Assembly (NCBI RefSeq): GCF_001667925.1
Contig: NZ_LZJR01000140.1
Coordinates: forward strand, 1 to 41,180
Length of the DNA: 41,180 nt
Source of the DNA: Mycobacterium sp. E2479
GTDB lineage: Bacteria; Actinomycetota; Actinomycetes; Mycobacteriales; Mycobacteriaceae
Direction of reading: 5' to 3'
In this document: in pieces, positions 24,226-32,469 of the stretch
Layout of the letters: the number at the start of each line of letters is the position of its first letter
Numbering within the stretch: position 1 is the stretch's first letter
Made by a program: the position numbers and the translations under genes
The notes under the pieces: generated by a model
What the model was told of the DNA's origin: nothing
What the model saw: only the letters and a program-made list of their open reading frames with translations
The model's database searches: none

Positions 24226-25664
24226 CCCTGGTCGCCGGCATCGACTCATCGACACAATCCTGCAAAGTACTGGTCTGTGATGGCGCCACCGGCCGGGTGG
24301 TGCGCGAGGGACACGCCAGTCACCCCGAGGGTACCGAAATCGACCCGACGGCATGGGAAATCGCCGCCCACGAGGCCATCGCCGACGCGGGTGGCCTCGA
24401 TGGCGTCGAGGCGGTCGCCGTCGGTGCCCAGCAGCACGGCATGGTGTGTCTGGACGGGACGGGACGGGTGGTGCGCCCCGCGTTGCTGTGGAACGACGTG
24501 CGATCGGCCGACGCCGCACGCGCACTCGTCGGCGAGTTCGGTGGCGCGCGGGCGTGGGCCCAGGCCGTCGGGGTCGTGCCACTGGCCGCCATCACGGTGG
24601 CGAAACTGCGCTGGCTGGCCGACCACGAGCCACAGCACGCCGACCGCACCGCTGCGGTCTGCCTACCGCACGATTGGCTGACCTGGCGGCTGCGCGGCGA
24701 GTCCGATATCGCGGCGCTGACCACCGATCGCAGCGACGCCAGCGGCACCGGTTACTACGACGCCGCAACGGGCGCTTACCGCTTCGATCTGCTAGAGCTG
24801 GCACTGCGCGACCGCCGCCCCCGGCTGCCGACAGTGCTGAGCCCTTCGGGTCGAACCGACAGCGGCACAAGCACATTCGGCGCCGGACTCGGCGACAATG
24901 CCGCCGCGGCGCTGGGCCTGGGTGCCGAAGAGGGCGATGTGATCGTCTCCATCGGGACCTCAGGAGTGGTGGCCGCGGCCACCGCGGACCCGGTCCGCGA
25001 CGACGCGGGATTCGTCGCCGGATTCGCCGACGGCACCGGGCGCTATCTCCCGCTGGTGTGCACCCTCAACGGCGCGCGAGTGCTGGAGGCCGCCGCCGCG
25101 ATGCTGCGAGTCGGCCGCGACGAGCTCTCCCGGCTCGCGCTGTCGGCGCCTCCCGGCAGCGCGGGCCTGGTGCTGGTTCCCTACCTGGAAGGCGAGCGAA
25201 CTCCCGACCGGCCCAACGCAACTGGAGCATTGCACGGTCTGCGGGTCTCCAACGCGACTCCGGCCAATCTGGCCCGGGCCGCGGTGGAGGGACTGCTGTG
25301 CTCACTCGCTGACGGTATCGCGCACCTGGCCGCGCACGGTGTCGTAGCGCGCCGCATCCTGCTGGTCGGGGGTGGGGCGCAATCACGGGCGCTGCGCGAG
25401 ATCGCGCCCGCGGTGTTCGGCATGCCGGTGCTCGCACCCACGCCGGCGCAATACGTCGCGTTGGGCGCGGCGCGGCAGGCGGCCTGGGCGTTGAACGGAT
25501 CGCCCCATCCCCCCGCGTGGGATCCGCCGCCCACCAACGAATACACCGCCGACCCCGCGCCCGAGGTTCCCGCGCACTATGCACGGGTGCGCGACCTGAC
25601 CGAGGGAGTCACTGGCCGTCGGGAAGCGGACGAAACACCGGAAGGATCCGATACTTCGCGCTGA
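24222..25664 (+). CDS. xylB: Xylulokinase (FGGY-family carbohydrate kinase)
   Basis: A 480-residue FGGY kinase, most like xylulokinase, which phosphorylates D-xylulose to xylulose-5-phosphate for the pentose phosphate pathway. Seen: phosphate-1 motif GIDSSTQSCKVLV (residues 6-18), VGAQQHGMVCLD (about 67-78, the substrate-site MQHG-like segment), WNDVRS (about 88-93), the phosphate-2 region VSIGTSGVV (about 242-250) and the adenosine-side GGGAQSRALREI (about 384-395). ATG at 24222 overlaps the dehydrogenase stop; the open frame runs on upstream only as a shadow of that gene. Its last 56 bases overlap the convergent PAP2-kinase gene. Pairing with a polyol dehydrogenase supports a D-arabinitol or xylitol route. 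Confidence 0.92.
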   Translation: MTLVAGIDSSTQSCKVLVCDGATGRVVREGHASHPEGTEIDPTAWEIAAHEAIADAGGLDGVEAVAVGAQQHGMVCLDGTGRVVRPALLWNDVRSADAARALVGEFGGARAWAQAVGVVPLAAITVAKLRWLADHEPQHADRTAAVCLPHDWLTWRLRGESDIAALTTDRSDASGTGYYDAATGAYRFDLLELALRDRRPRLPTVLSPSGRTDSGTSTFGAGLGDNAAAALGLGAEEGDVIVSIGTSGVVAAATADPVRDDAGFVAGFADGTGRYLPLVCTLNGARVLEAAAAMLRVGRDELSRLALSAPPGSAGLVLVPYLEGERTPDRPNATGALHGLRVSNATPANLARAAVEGLLCSLADGIAHLAAHGVVARRILLVGGGAQSRALREIAPAVFGMPVLAPTPAQYVALGAARQAAWALNGSPHPPAWDPPPTNEYTADPAPEVPAHYARVRDLTEGVTGRREADETPEGSDTSR

Positions 25665-27108
25665 AGCTTGCCTTGTCGTATTCGTCGCCTACCTCGCCGT
25701 CGCAGGCGATGACCGTGGGACCGTCGACGGCGCTGAAGCTGAATTCCGGCACCTGCAATTCGTGATAAAGCGGGCTGCGCTCCAGGCGCCCCAAGACGAG
25801 CGCGGTCAGAATTCTGGCCCTCGCCCAGCGGGGGCCGGTCTCGAGGATGCGGACATCGATCAAGCCGTCGTCCATGCGGGTTCGCCGGGCCGGCGCGAAA
25901 CCGGTCGGCAGGTACAGCGAATTGCCCAGGAAGAACAGCGATGTCAGCAGGGTCTTGTTGTCATAGCTGATGCGCACTGGCTGGTCTTTGCGCAGCGTGT
26001 GCAGCATGGCGTAGAAACCCGCCAGCGGCTTGCCGATGCGCTTCTCGACTTTCTCGCGCTGCTGCACGAAGGTCGGGTAGGCGCCGATGCTGGCGGTGTT
26101 GAGGATCATCTGAGTTTCGTTGAGGCACACCAAGTCCACGCACGCCACGTGGCCGCGCCGGATCGCGTCTACCGTCTTGGCCACGCTGTCACAGCCGATG
26201 TCCTTGGCGAAGTGGTTGAATGTTCCGGCGGGAAAGACCGCCAGGGGGAGTCCCGCGTCGATAGCCACCCCCGCGGCGGCCGCGACGGTGCCGTCACCGC
26301 CGCCCACAGCCAGCACCTCGGCGCGCTCGGCCGCGCTGCGTAACACCTGCACCGGGTCGTCGTCGGGGCCCAGTTCGCGAATGTCGACCCTGGGCAGTTC
26401 CGCGCGCACCGCGTCGACGACCCGGGCGCCGGTCCCGCTGCCCGACTCCGGATTGATGACCAAGACCACGCCGGCGCCGTCAGGCCGCTCCGGCGCGGCG
26501 ACACGGAGCGGTTCGGTTCTCGGAAGGGCTGTTTCGATGATCGGCGGGACGAGCCGGCCGCCCAACACGGCCAAGCCGGAGCCGATGCCGAATCCGGCGA
26601 TGACGTCGCCCGGGTAGTGCGCGCCGGTCGCCACCCGAGAGAGACCCACCAGCCCGGCCAGCAGCGCCAGCCCGAAGCCCAGCGGTGGGTTCTCCAGGCC
26701 CACCCCGATGGCGAACGCCGCGGCGCTGGCGGCGTGCCCGGACGGAAGCGAGTTCGACGTCGGGCGTCGGCGGACCTGCCTGACCAAGGGCACCAAGTCA
26801 TAGCTGGGCCGCGGCCGCCGCCGGATCCGCTTGGCGACCTGGTTGGTGACCAGGCTGGTGGCGGCCAACGTCATCAAACCGCGAGTCGCGCCGCGCTGCG
26901 CGCTTTGCCTGCCGGTGGCGAGCAGCGCCGCGCCGATGCCGACCCACAGCTTGGAATGGTCGGCCGCCCGGGTCAGTGGCGGCATGACCGCGTCCAGTAG
27001 CGGGGTGTCCGTCTCGGCGATGGCATCGAACAGCTCTTGGTCCAGCGTGCCCAAGCCCCGGGTGATCTGGTTGATGCCGCGTGCGCGTTGGCGGCGCCCC
27101 CTGTTCAT
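25609..27108 (-). CDS. PAP2 phosphatase - diacylglycerol kinase fusion
   Basis: A 499-residue bifunctional lipid enzyme. The N-terminal PAP2 domain (about residues 30-195) has all three acid-phosphatase motifs: KRIRRRPRP (about 92-100), LPSGHAAS (about 120-127) and SRVATGAHYPGDV (about 155-167), with several membrane helices. The C-terminal half is a diacylglycerol/sphingosine-kinase-like catalytic domain with VLVINPESGSG (about 215), GGGDGTVAAAA (about 265) and FPAGTFNHFAKD (about 290). PAP2 would dephosphorylate phosphatidate-type lipids and the other half would phosphorylate a lipid alcohol, so the fusion joins opposing activities. ATG at 27108 is divergent from the next gene with only 28 bases between. 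Fusions of this kind are known in actinobacteria; the physiological lipid is unknown. Confidence 0.9.
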   Translation of the reverse strand: MNRGRRQRARGINQITRGLGTLDQELFDAIAETDTPLLDAVMPPLTRAADHSKLWVGIGAALLATGRQSAQRGATRGLMTLAATSLVTNQVAKRIRRRPRPSYDLVPLVRQVRRRPTSNSLPSGHAASAAAFAIGVGLENPPLGFGLALLAGLVGLSRVATGAHYPGDVIAGFGIGSGLAVLGGRLVPPIIETALPRTEPLRVAAPERPDGAGVVLVINPESGSGTGARVVDAVRAELPRVDIRELGPDDDPVQVLRSAAERAEVLAVGGGDGTVAAAAGVAIDAGLPLAVFPAGTFNHFAKDIGCDSVAKTVDAIRRGHVACVDLVCLNETQMILNTASIGAYPTFVQQREKVEKRIGKPLAGFYAMLHTLRKDQPVRISYDNKTLLTSLFFLGNSLYLPTGFAPARRTRMDDGLIDVRILETGPRWARARILTALVLGRLERSPLYHELQVPEFSFSAVDGPTVIACDGEVGDEYDKASFSAKYRILPVFRPLPDGQ

Positions 27109-27136
27109 TCGCTACACCCTAAATTGGTCCGAAGAC

Positions 27137-27910
27137 ATGGACGCACAGGGCTATTGCATGAGGTGGCAGGACAACGCCGAACGCCGCGGCGTGGCGGCGC
27201 ACGCCGTCGCCGAGATCGCCCGCCGGCACGGCGTCACCGCCGCGCGCTTCGAAGCCCTCGAGGGCATGGCCGAGCTCAACGACCCGCACGGCAAGTCGTT
27301 CTTCCTGATCCCGGCGTACGCCGACGGCGCCCGGGCCCGCGACGCCGCACTGATGACCTACATCCTCAACGCGGATACCGGCTACGGTAAGCCGGACCGG
27401 CCGCCGACCGACTTTCCGGCAGCTCCCTACAGTGCCGTCGAGGTGGGGCGAATCATGTCCCGGCAGAACGCAAACCGCTGGAGCTACAGCCGCGACGTCC
27501 CCTTCGTACACCGCAACGGGGGGCGCCTGGTCGCGACCCCCAACGGCATGCTCATGGGTCTGGGCGGCAACTGGATTCAGCGGCTGTTCAGCCAGCGCGG
27601 CGGCACCACCTGGGGTGACATCTTCATGATGAACACGGGTAGGCCCGCCGACCCCGGCGGGCAGCTTCGCCAAGTCGTCGCCTCTGGGTATGCCTGGTAT
27701 CTCGACGGCAGCGGCATACCCCGCGCGAGCCGCCTGGACCTGGACCGGGTGTTGCATCACGAAGAGCGCCACGCCGCGCAATGGGCAGACCGCGGCTACC
27801 TGGGCATGCTGGTCGGCTACGGTCGGGAGTTGTTCCGCGAGTTGGTCTTTGGCGCGGTGAACAGGTTCGAACAGGACGCGGGCCTGGCCGACGGTGGCTA
27901 TAGGGCGTGA
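27137..27910 (+). CDS. Hypothetical protein with an HExxH motif (possible zincin-like fold)
   Basis: A 257-residue protein with no recognised family. It starts with MDAQGYCMRWQDNAERRGVA; the second Met (27158) is an alternative start, as neither has a strong ribosome-binding site. Middle features: EGMAELNDPHGKSFFLIPAY (about 50-70) and NRWSYSRDVPFVHRNGGRL (about 115-134). Near the C-terminus, HHEERHAAQWADRGY contains HEERH (residues 208-212), fitting the HExxH zinc-peptidase signature and followed by a Gln as in several zincin-like proteins. No signal peptide or membrane helix is clear, and it lacks an obvious downstream Glu or Met-turn. It is divergent from the PAP2-kinase gene and convergent, with a 13-base overlap, with a GAP-family gene. 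Metallopeptidase function is an inference only. Confidence 0.75.
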   Translation: MDAQGYCMRWQDNAERRGVAAHAVAEIARRHGVTAARFEALEGMAELNDPHGKSFFLIPAYADGARARDAALMTYILNADTGYGKPDRPPTDFPAAPYSAVEVGRIMSRQNANRWSYSRDVPFVHRNGGRLVATPNGMLMGLGGNWIQRLFSQRGGTTWGDIFMMNTGRPADPGGQLRQVVASGYAWYLDGSGIPRASRLDLDRVLHHEERHAAQWADRGYLGMLVGYGRELFRELVFGAVNRFEQDAGLADGGYRA

Positions 27911-28578
27911 ATCCCGTGGTAGAGCACCATCGCACCGATCACCACGAAGACCGCCGCGAGTAGGGCGCCGTTGTTGCGGTCCATCCAGTCCTTGAGCCGC
28001 GCCAGCGTGTCGTCGAGTCGGCTACCGGCCGCCACGTACGCCAATATCGGGATCGCCACACTGGAGGCGGCGATGGCCACGAAGAACGCGGCGGCCGCCC
28101 AGTCGCCGGCGAGGCCGAGCCCGCTGGTGCCGATGCCCAATCCCGCGGGGACGCAGATGAGCGCTACATCCGGACGCACCACGGCCAGCACCGCCCCGAT
28201 GATCCCGGCGCGGGCCGGTGTGATGCTGGCGAACGAGCGCATCCAGGCCGGGGATTCGGCTTGACCGTGCCGGTTCAGCCATCGGTAGGTGCCGTACACG
28301 ATCAGCGCCGACCCCAACACCACGCGCAGCCACGATGACCACCGCGGAGGCGCCTTGTCCAGGCCACCCAGCAGGCCAGAGGCCGCGACGGAAAGCGCCG
28401 TCAGCGCGGACAGGCTCAGCACCCAGCCCGCCAAAAACGCCAGGCTGCTCGGCCGCGGCCGCGGCGCCTGCAGCACCAACACCGCCGGAATGACCGTGAG
28501 CGGTGAGAGCGAGATGACCAGTCCAAGCGGAACGAGCCCCGTCAGCACCGTCCCCCAGCTTCCTGCCATGGGCGGCAT
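27898..28578 (-). CDS. GAP/Sap-like membrane protein, second in a tandem pair
   Basis: A 226-residue integral membrane protein with about six hydrophobic segments, of the GAP (glycopeptidolipid-addressing) / Sap (sulfolipid-addressing) family, thought to help move envelope glycolipids across the membrane. Seen: GLVISLSPLTVIPAVLVLQA near the N-terminus, the basic PRPRPSSLAFLAGW loop, SITPARAGIIGAVLAVVRPD in the middle and a C-terminal VVIGAMVLYHGIHAL helix. The paralogue at 28636-29319 lies 57 bases upstream on the same strand with the same segments, so they probably form an operon. Start is ATG at 28578, with a second Met three codons on. Confidence 0.85.
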   Translation of the reverse strand: MPPMAGSWGTVLTGLVPLGLVISLSPLTVIPAVLVLQAPRPRPSSLAFLAGWVLSLSALTALSVAASGLLGGLDKAPPRWSSWLRVVLGSALIVYGTYRWLNRHGQAESPAWMRSFASITPARAGIIGAVLAVVRPDVALICVPAGLGIGTSGLGLAGDWAAAAFFVAIAASSVAIPILAYVAAGSRLDDTLARLKDWMDRNNGALLAAVFVVIGAMVLYHGIHAL

Positions 28579-28635
28579 CCTGCCATTGCGGTGCCGGTGC
28601 GGCGCCGAAACGCGCCGTACTCGCCCCGAACCGGG

Positions 28636-29319
28636 TCAGGCCAGGGCGCGAATTCCGTTGTAGAGCACTATCAACCCGATCAGGAACAGGATGACGGCCA
28701 TCATCGCGTCGTGGTTCGCCTCCATCCAGGCCTTGAGACGTTCCAGGGCATCGTCGAGGCGATCACCGGCGCCCACGTAAGCCAATATCGGGATGGCGAC
28801 CGTCGATGCCGAGAGCACGACGAAGATCGCGGCCGCGATCAGCTGGGCTCCGGCGCTCAGGCTGCTGTTGCCGACGGCCAGGCCGGCGGCCGCGCACAGG
28901 ATCAATACCTCGGGCCGCACCGGCACCAGCACCGCCCCCATCAGCCCGGCACGTGCCGGGGAGAGCGTGGCGAACGAACGCATCCAACGCGGCATGTCGC
29001 GTTGGCGATGCCTGGTGAACCAGTGGTAGGCGGCCAGGGCGATCAGCGCCGCACCGAAGGCCAGTCGCACCCAGGATGCCCATTTCGGTGGGGTCGCGTG
29101 AAAGCCACTGAGCAGCTCCGAGCCGCTGACGAAAGCGGCCGTGAGGGCGACCAGGCCCAGCAGCCAGCCGCCCAGGAAGGCGAGACTGGACGGACGCGGG
29201 CGGGGCGCATGCAGTACCAGCACAGCGGGAATGACCGTGATCGGTGACAGCGCGATGACCGCCGCCAACGCGACGAGTTTGCTCAGCACCGAGGCCCAAG
29301 TTGCGTCCACGGGCAGCAA
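28636..29319 (-). CDS. GAP/Sap-like membrane protein, first in a tandem pair
   Basis: A 227-residue paralogue of the downstream gene: shared SPITVIPAVLVLHAPRPRPS, the WVRLAFGAALIALAAYHWF region, LSPARAGLMGAVLVPVRPE and a terminal ILFLIGLIVLYNGIRAL helix. About six membrane segments. The start is uncertain: TTG at 29319 gives MLPVDATW and an in-frame GTG at 29310 is possible; neither has a strong ribosome-binding site. The pair lies between the HExxH gene and a small cytosolic gene, near a GT-C glycosyltransferase, consistent with a lipid or glycolipid export role. Substrates are unknown. Confidence 0.83.
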   Translation of the reverse strand: MLPVDATWASVLSKLVALAAVIALSPITVIPAVLVLHAPRPRPSSLAFLGGWLLGLVALTAAFVSGSELLSGFHATPPKWASWVRLAFGAALIALAAYHWFTRHRQRDMPRWMRSFATLSPARAGLMGAVLVPVRPEVLILCAAAGLAVGNSSLSAGAQLIAAAIFVVLSASTVAIPILAYVGAGDRLDDALERLKAWMEANHDAMMAVILFLIGLIVLYNGIRALA

Positions 29320-29361
29320 TCATCGCACTGGCGTCACGCCCACGCGGCGGTTGACGTCCGG

Positions 29362-29667
29362 TCAGCCTTTGCGGCGCAGGGTCCACGCGGGCACCCAGTG
29401 CGTCACGGTTCTGCGTTTGGATCCGTACGCGACGGGATAGGTCACCAGCCCCCACCAGTCGCCCTGCTCGCACAGACCCCAGCAGCTCAGCCACCCCTCG
29501 ACGACCTTGTGCAGCTGCAGACCATTGGGCTGATACCGCCCCGAGCGGTGCGGCTCGCGCGGGAACAGAACCGTGAGGTCGACCAGGACCGCGATCGCCG
29601 GACGCACCACCCGGAACGGGCTGCGGACCGGTTGGCCGTTGTACCCGATCGATGCGAGCGAACCCAT
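29362..29667 (-). CDS. Conserved small protein of unknown function
   Basis: A 101-residue protein without a recognised family. It has an Arg-rich, Trp-rich C-terminal half (SCWGLCEQGDWWGLV, WVPAWTLRR) and two Cys three residues apart, with no signal peptide or membrane helix. Directly upstream, TATGAT is followed by six bases and then the ATG, which fits a leaderless transcript. It is divergent from the GT-C gene. Coding is supported by the clean frame, codon use and the promoter position, not by a known function. Confidence 0.6.
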   Translation of the reverse strand: MGSLASIGYNGQPVRSPFRVVRPAIAVLVDLTVLFPREPHRSGRYQPNGLQLHKVVEGWLSCWGLCEQGDWWGLVTYPVAYGSKRRTVTHWVPAWTLRRKG

Positions 29668-29679
29668 TGATCGATCATA
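29668..29679 (-). promoter_or_regulatory. Leaderless -10 with overlapping palindrome
   Basis: On the minus strand TATGAT (plus 29674-29679) stands exactly six bases before the ATG at 29667, so transcription would begin at or beside the start codon. The palindrome TGATCGATCA (29668-29677) overlaps the -10 hexamer and touches the start codon, so a bound protein would block initiation. No good -35 hexamer was found. Confidence 0.45.
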
Positions 29680-29778
29680 CGTTCGAATGGTCGCTCGGTT
29701 GAGTCCCCTGATCGGCCCGGTTGGCCTCTGGCAACATAGCGGTGTGCTCAGCCGAACCGCGACGTCCCGGGCGGTTCG

Positions 29779-31341
29779 GTGAGCATCGAAACCACCGAAG
29801 AAGCACGGGGTCGCCGCGGCGCACCGGGCGGTCGCCGAATGGCCGCGCCGGCCGTGCTGGACCCGTTGGTCGTCGCGGTTGTGGCCGCCGCGGTGAGCCT
29901 GGCCGGTGCCGCCCGGCCGTCGTTCTGGTACGACGAGGCCGCAACCATTTCGGCCGCGTATAGCCGGTCACTGGCCCAGCTGTGGCACATGCTGGGCAAT
30001 GTCGACGCCGTCCACGGTTTGTACTACGTCCTCATGCACGGCTGGTTTCAGGTCTTCCCGCCCACCGAGTTCTTCTCGCGCTCGCCCAGCGCCCTGGCGG
30101 TGGGCGGCGCCGCCGCCGGCGTCGTGGTGCTGGGGAAGCAGTTCTCGTCCCGCGGCGTCGCGGTGGCCTCCGGTGCATTCTGCGCGATCCTGCCCCGGGC
30201 CACGTGGGCGGGCATCGAGGCTCGCCCTTATGCGATGTCGATGATGGCCGCCGCGTGGCTGACCGTCCTGCTCATTTGCGCCGCGCGCCGTGACAGCGTG
30301 TGGCTGTGGGTGTCGTATGCCGTCGCGCTGGCCGGCTCGATCGGGCTCGACGCCTACCTCGCGCTGCTGCTGGTGGCATATGCCGTATTCGTCGGCGTGT
30401 ACCACCGGAGCCGAATGACGCTGCTGGGCTTCGCGATCGCGTCGGCCGCTGCGGTGGCCGCGCTGTCGCCGTTCCTGATGACGGTCGCCGGCCAGGCGCA
30501 CCAGATCAGTTGGGTCGCACCCATCGGTCACCGCACCATCGAAGACGTGCTGATGCAGCAGTACTTCGAGCGATGCCCCCCGTTCGCAGTGCTGTCTACG
30601 CTGCTGATCGGCGCGGCAATCGCGTTGTGGCTCAGCGGGTCCGCGCGTCTGACAGGGTCGCAGCGCCAACTGCTGGTGCTCGCGACGGGGTGGCTCGCGG
30701 CACCGACCGCCGCGATCGTGACGTATTCGGCGCTGGTTCACCCGATCTATACGCCGCGCTACCTGTGCTTCACCGCGCCCGCGGTGGCGCTGATACTGGG
30801 CGTCTGCAGTGGCGCGGTGACCGCCAAACCGTGGGTGGCCACGGCGCTCGTCGGCCTGTTCGCAGTGGCCGCCGCGCCGAATTATGTTCGGGTGCAGCGC
30901 AACCCGTATGCCAAATACGGTATGGACTACAGCCAGGTCGCCGATCTGATCAGCGCGAACGCGGCGCCGGGCGATTGCCTGTTGGTGAACGACACCGTGA
31001 CGTTCATGCCGGCTCCCATGCGCCCACTGCTGGCGGCGCGCCCCGATGCCTACCGCAAGCTGATCGATCTCACGCTCTGGCAGCGGGCGACCGACCGCAA
31101 CGACGTGTTCGACACCAATCTGATCCCCGAGGTGGTGGCCAGACCGTTGAGCCAGTGCGGCGTCGTCTGGATCATCACTCAGGCCGACCCGTCCCAGCCG
31201 GCGCACGAGCAGGGCCCGGCCTTGCCGCCGGGCCCGGTCTATTGGGCATCGACCGCCTTCGCGGTGCCGCGTGACCTGGGCTTCCGACTGGTCGAGCGCT
31301 GGCAGTTCAACCTGGTTCAGGTGCTCAAAGCGGAGCGATAG
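29779..31341 (+). CDS. GT-C-type membrane glycosyltransferase
   Basis: A 520-residue polytopic membrane protein with about ten to twelve hydrophobic segments. A short cytosolic N-terminus and first helix lead to an extracytoplasmic loop with SFWYDEAATISAAYSRSLAQ; the DE pair (about residues 52-53) is the catalytic signature of GT-C enzymes, which use polyprenyl-phosphate sugars to glycosylate envelope lipids or polymers. The C-terminal third (about 370-520) is a soluble domain (YGMDYSQVADLI onward). Mycobacterial mannosyl- and arabinosyltransferases have this layout, but which sugar is used cannot be told here. Start is GTG (29779). Its stop is immediately followed by the stop of the convergent GH16 gene. 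Confidence 0.82.
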   Translation: MSIETTEEARGRRGAPGGRRMAAPAVLDPLVVAVVAAAVSLAGAARPSFWYDEAATISAAYSRSLAQLWHMLGNVDAVHGLYYVLMHGWFQVFPPTEFFSRSPSALAVGGAAAGVVVLGKQFSSRGVAVASGAFCAILPRATWAGIEARPYAMSMMAAAWLTVLLICAARRDSVWLWVSYAVALAGSIGLDAYLALLLVAYAVFVGVYHRSRMTLLGFAIASAAAVAALSPFLMTVAGQAHQISWVAPIGHRTIEDVLMQQYFERCPPFAVLSTLLIGAAIALWLSGSARLTGSQRQLLVLATGWLAAPTAAIVTYSALVHPIYTPRYLCFTAPAVALILGVCSGAVTAKPWVATALVGLFAVAAAPNYVRVQRNPYAKYGMDYSQVADLISANAAPGDCLLVNDTVTFMPAPMRPLLAARPDAYRKLIDLTLWQRATDRNDVFDTNLIPEVVARPLSQCGVVWIITQADPSQPAHEQGPALPPGPVYWASTAFAVPRDLGFRLVERWQFNLVQVLKAER

Positions 31342-32163
31342 TCACCAGATGTGGATCCAGTCGACGAGCATGTCGGCTGGATAGGTCGCCGCGGCGGGAT
31401 CGCCGGCGCCGACACCACCGACGGCGAGGGTGAACATGGGCGTCATCCAGTAGCCGGGGTTGTTGAACGGCCACCGGAAGTCGTCGGGAGCGCCGCCGTG
31501 GACGTGGATGGGTTTGTTCGGAACGCTGAAGTACTGCGCCCCGTCCCGGGCGAATTCAAACCCTTCCTCGCCCCAGTGCATTCGCCAGGTGTGCCAGTTG
31601 CCGTCGACCATTCCGGGGATCGACTTGCCTTCCCAGGTCTTGCCGTTCGATGCGGCGTGCACCGTCGTTCCCGGAGGCCACGAACCATTGCCGTACCACT
31701 CGAAGAGGTCAACCTCGCCGTCGGGCAGCGGATCCTCGTTGACACCCCAGAATGCGGACCACAGGCCCGGGTCCAAGCAGTTCAGCTTTATCCGAGCTTC
31801 CCAGGTCTGGTTGATCATGCTGCGGAAGTTGCCCCGCAGTTTGGCGCCGTAGTAGGTGTCCCCCTCCTGGGTGGCGCGCAAGACCAGGTTGGAGTTGCCG
31901 TCTTGGAACACATTTCGTCGGTCGTCGCGGTATATGCCCGCGACCGGCGGGAAGACGTCGTCCTGCCAGGTCTGGATGGTCCATTTGCCCGGGTCGGGAG
32001 CCGAACCGGCCGGGCCGTCGAACTCGTCGGCGAAGATGAACGGTCCACCCCCGGCTGACGGCGGCGCTGCGGGCGCCGACGGAGTGGCCCAGGCACCCGG
32101 CAAGCGCATCGCAGCCCCGATCATGCCGAGGCCCGACATCAACATCATGCTGCGACGATCCAT
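31342..32163 (-). CDS. Secreted glycoside hydrolase family 16 (beta-glucanase-like)
   Basis: A 273-residue GH16 beta-glucanase-like protein, like Rv0315 of M. tuberculosis. Seen: an N-terminal export signal with a twin-arginine-like start (MDRRSMMLMSGLGMIGAA, then an Ala/Pro linker), FADEFDGPAG at the start of the jelly-roll, NLVLRATQEG, and the catalytic GEVDLFEWYG, in which the first Glu is the nucleophile and the second the acid/base of the E-x-D-x-x-E motif (about residues 149-154). WNWHTWRMHW-like strands and the closing MLVDWIHIW complete the fold. Predicted target is a beta-1,3(4)-glucan or a cell-wall glycan. Tat rather than Sec export is an inference. Confidence 0.9.
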   Translation of the reverse strand: MDRRSMMLMSGLGMIGAAMRLPGAWATPSAPAAPPSAGGGPFIFADEFDGPAGSAPDPGKWTIQTWQDDVFPPVAGIYRDDRRNVFQDGNSNLVLRATQEGDTYYGAKLRGNFRSMINQTWEARIKLNCLDPGLWSAFWGVNEDPLPDGEVDLFEWYGNGSWPPGTTVHAASNGKTWEGKSIPGMVDGNWHTWRMHWGEEGFEFARDGAQYFSVPNKPIHVHGGAPDDFRWPFNNPGYWMTPMFTLAVGGVGAGDPAAATYPADMLVDWIHIW

Positions 32164-32409
32164 CTAAACCACCAATCGTTCAAAGCCGGCTCGTCAAGCT
32201 CGGCGAGATCTCCCCAGGCAACTCTCGCAAACGGTGTTATGAAACCACGCGGTGGGGTGGCCCGCATCCCGCGATCGGGATCCGCGCGCGGCATTCCCGG
32301 TCACGACCCGCGCGCCGGTCCGTCGCTGCCATTCCGCTGGCACAAGCAAGCGACGATAGCAGCAGCGACCGCGATTTCCTGGGATTTCCCGCGCTAACCA
32401 TCAACCACG

Positions 32410-32437
32410 TTGACATACTCCAGAGCGCTGGTATCAA
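32410..32437 (+). promoter_or_regulatory. Sigma-A promoter with operator-like palindrome
   Basis: TTGACA (32410-32415) and TATCAA (32432-32437) with a 16-base spacer. The spacer carries the near-palindrome CCAGAGCGCTGG (32420-32431, 10 of 12 bases symmetric), placed to let a repressor block the -10. The downstream gene encodes a winged-helix protein that could be its own repressor. The rest of the 306-base gap shows no gene. Confidence 0.65.
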
Positions 32438-32469
32438 GGAGGTTGATGGATTGAGAAAGGAAAACGACC

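Noticed and set aside
26831..27136. N-terminal extension of the HExxH protein
   Set aside because: Lies over the divergent PAP2-kinase gene and gives an antisense-like sequence.
29968..31206. 412-codon minus-strand frame rich in Arg, Gln and His
   Set aside because: Antisense shadow of the GT-C gene, with the composition of a GC-rich shadow frame.
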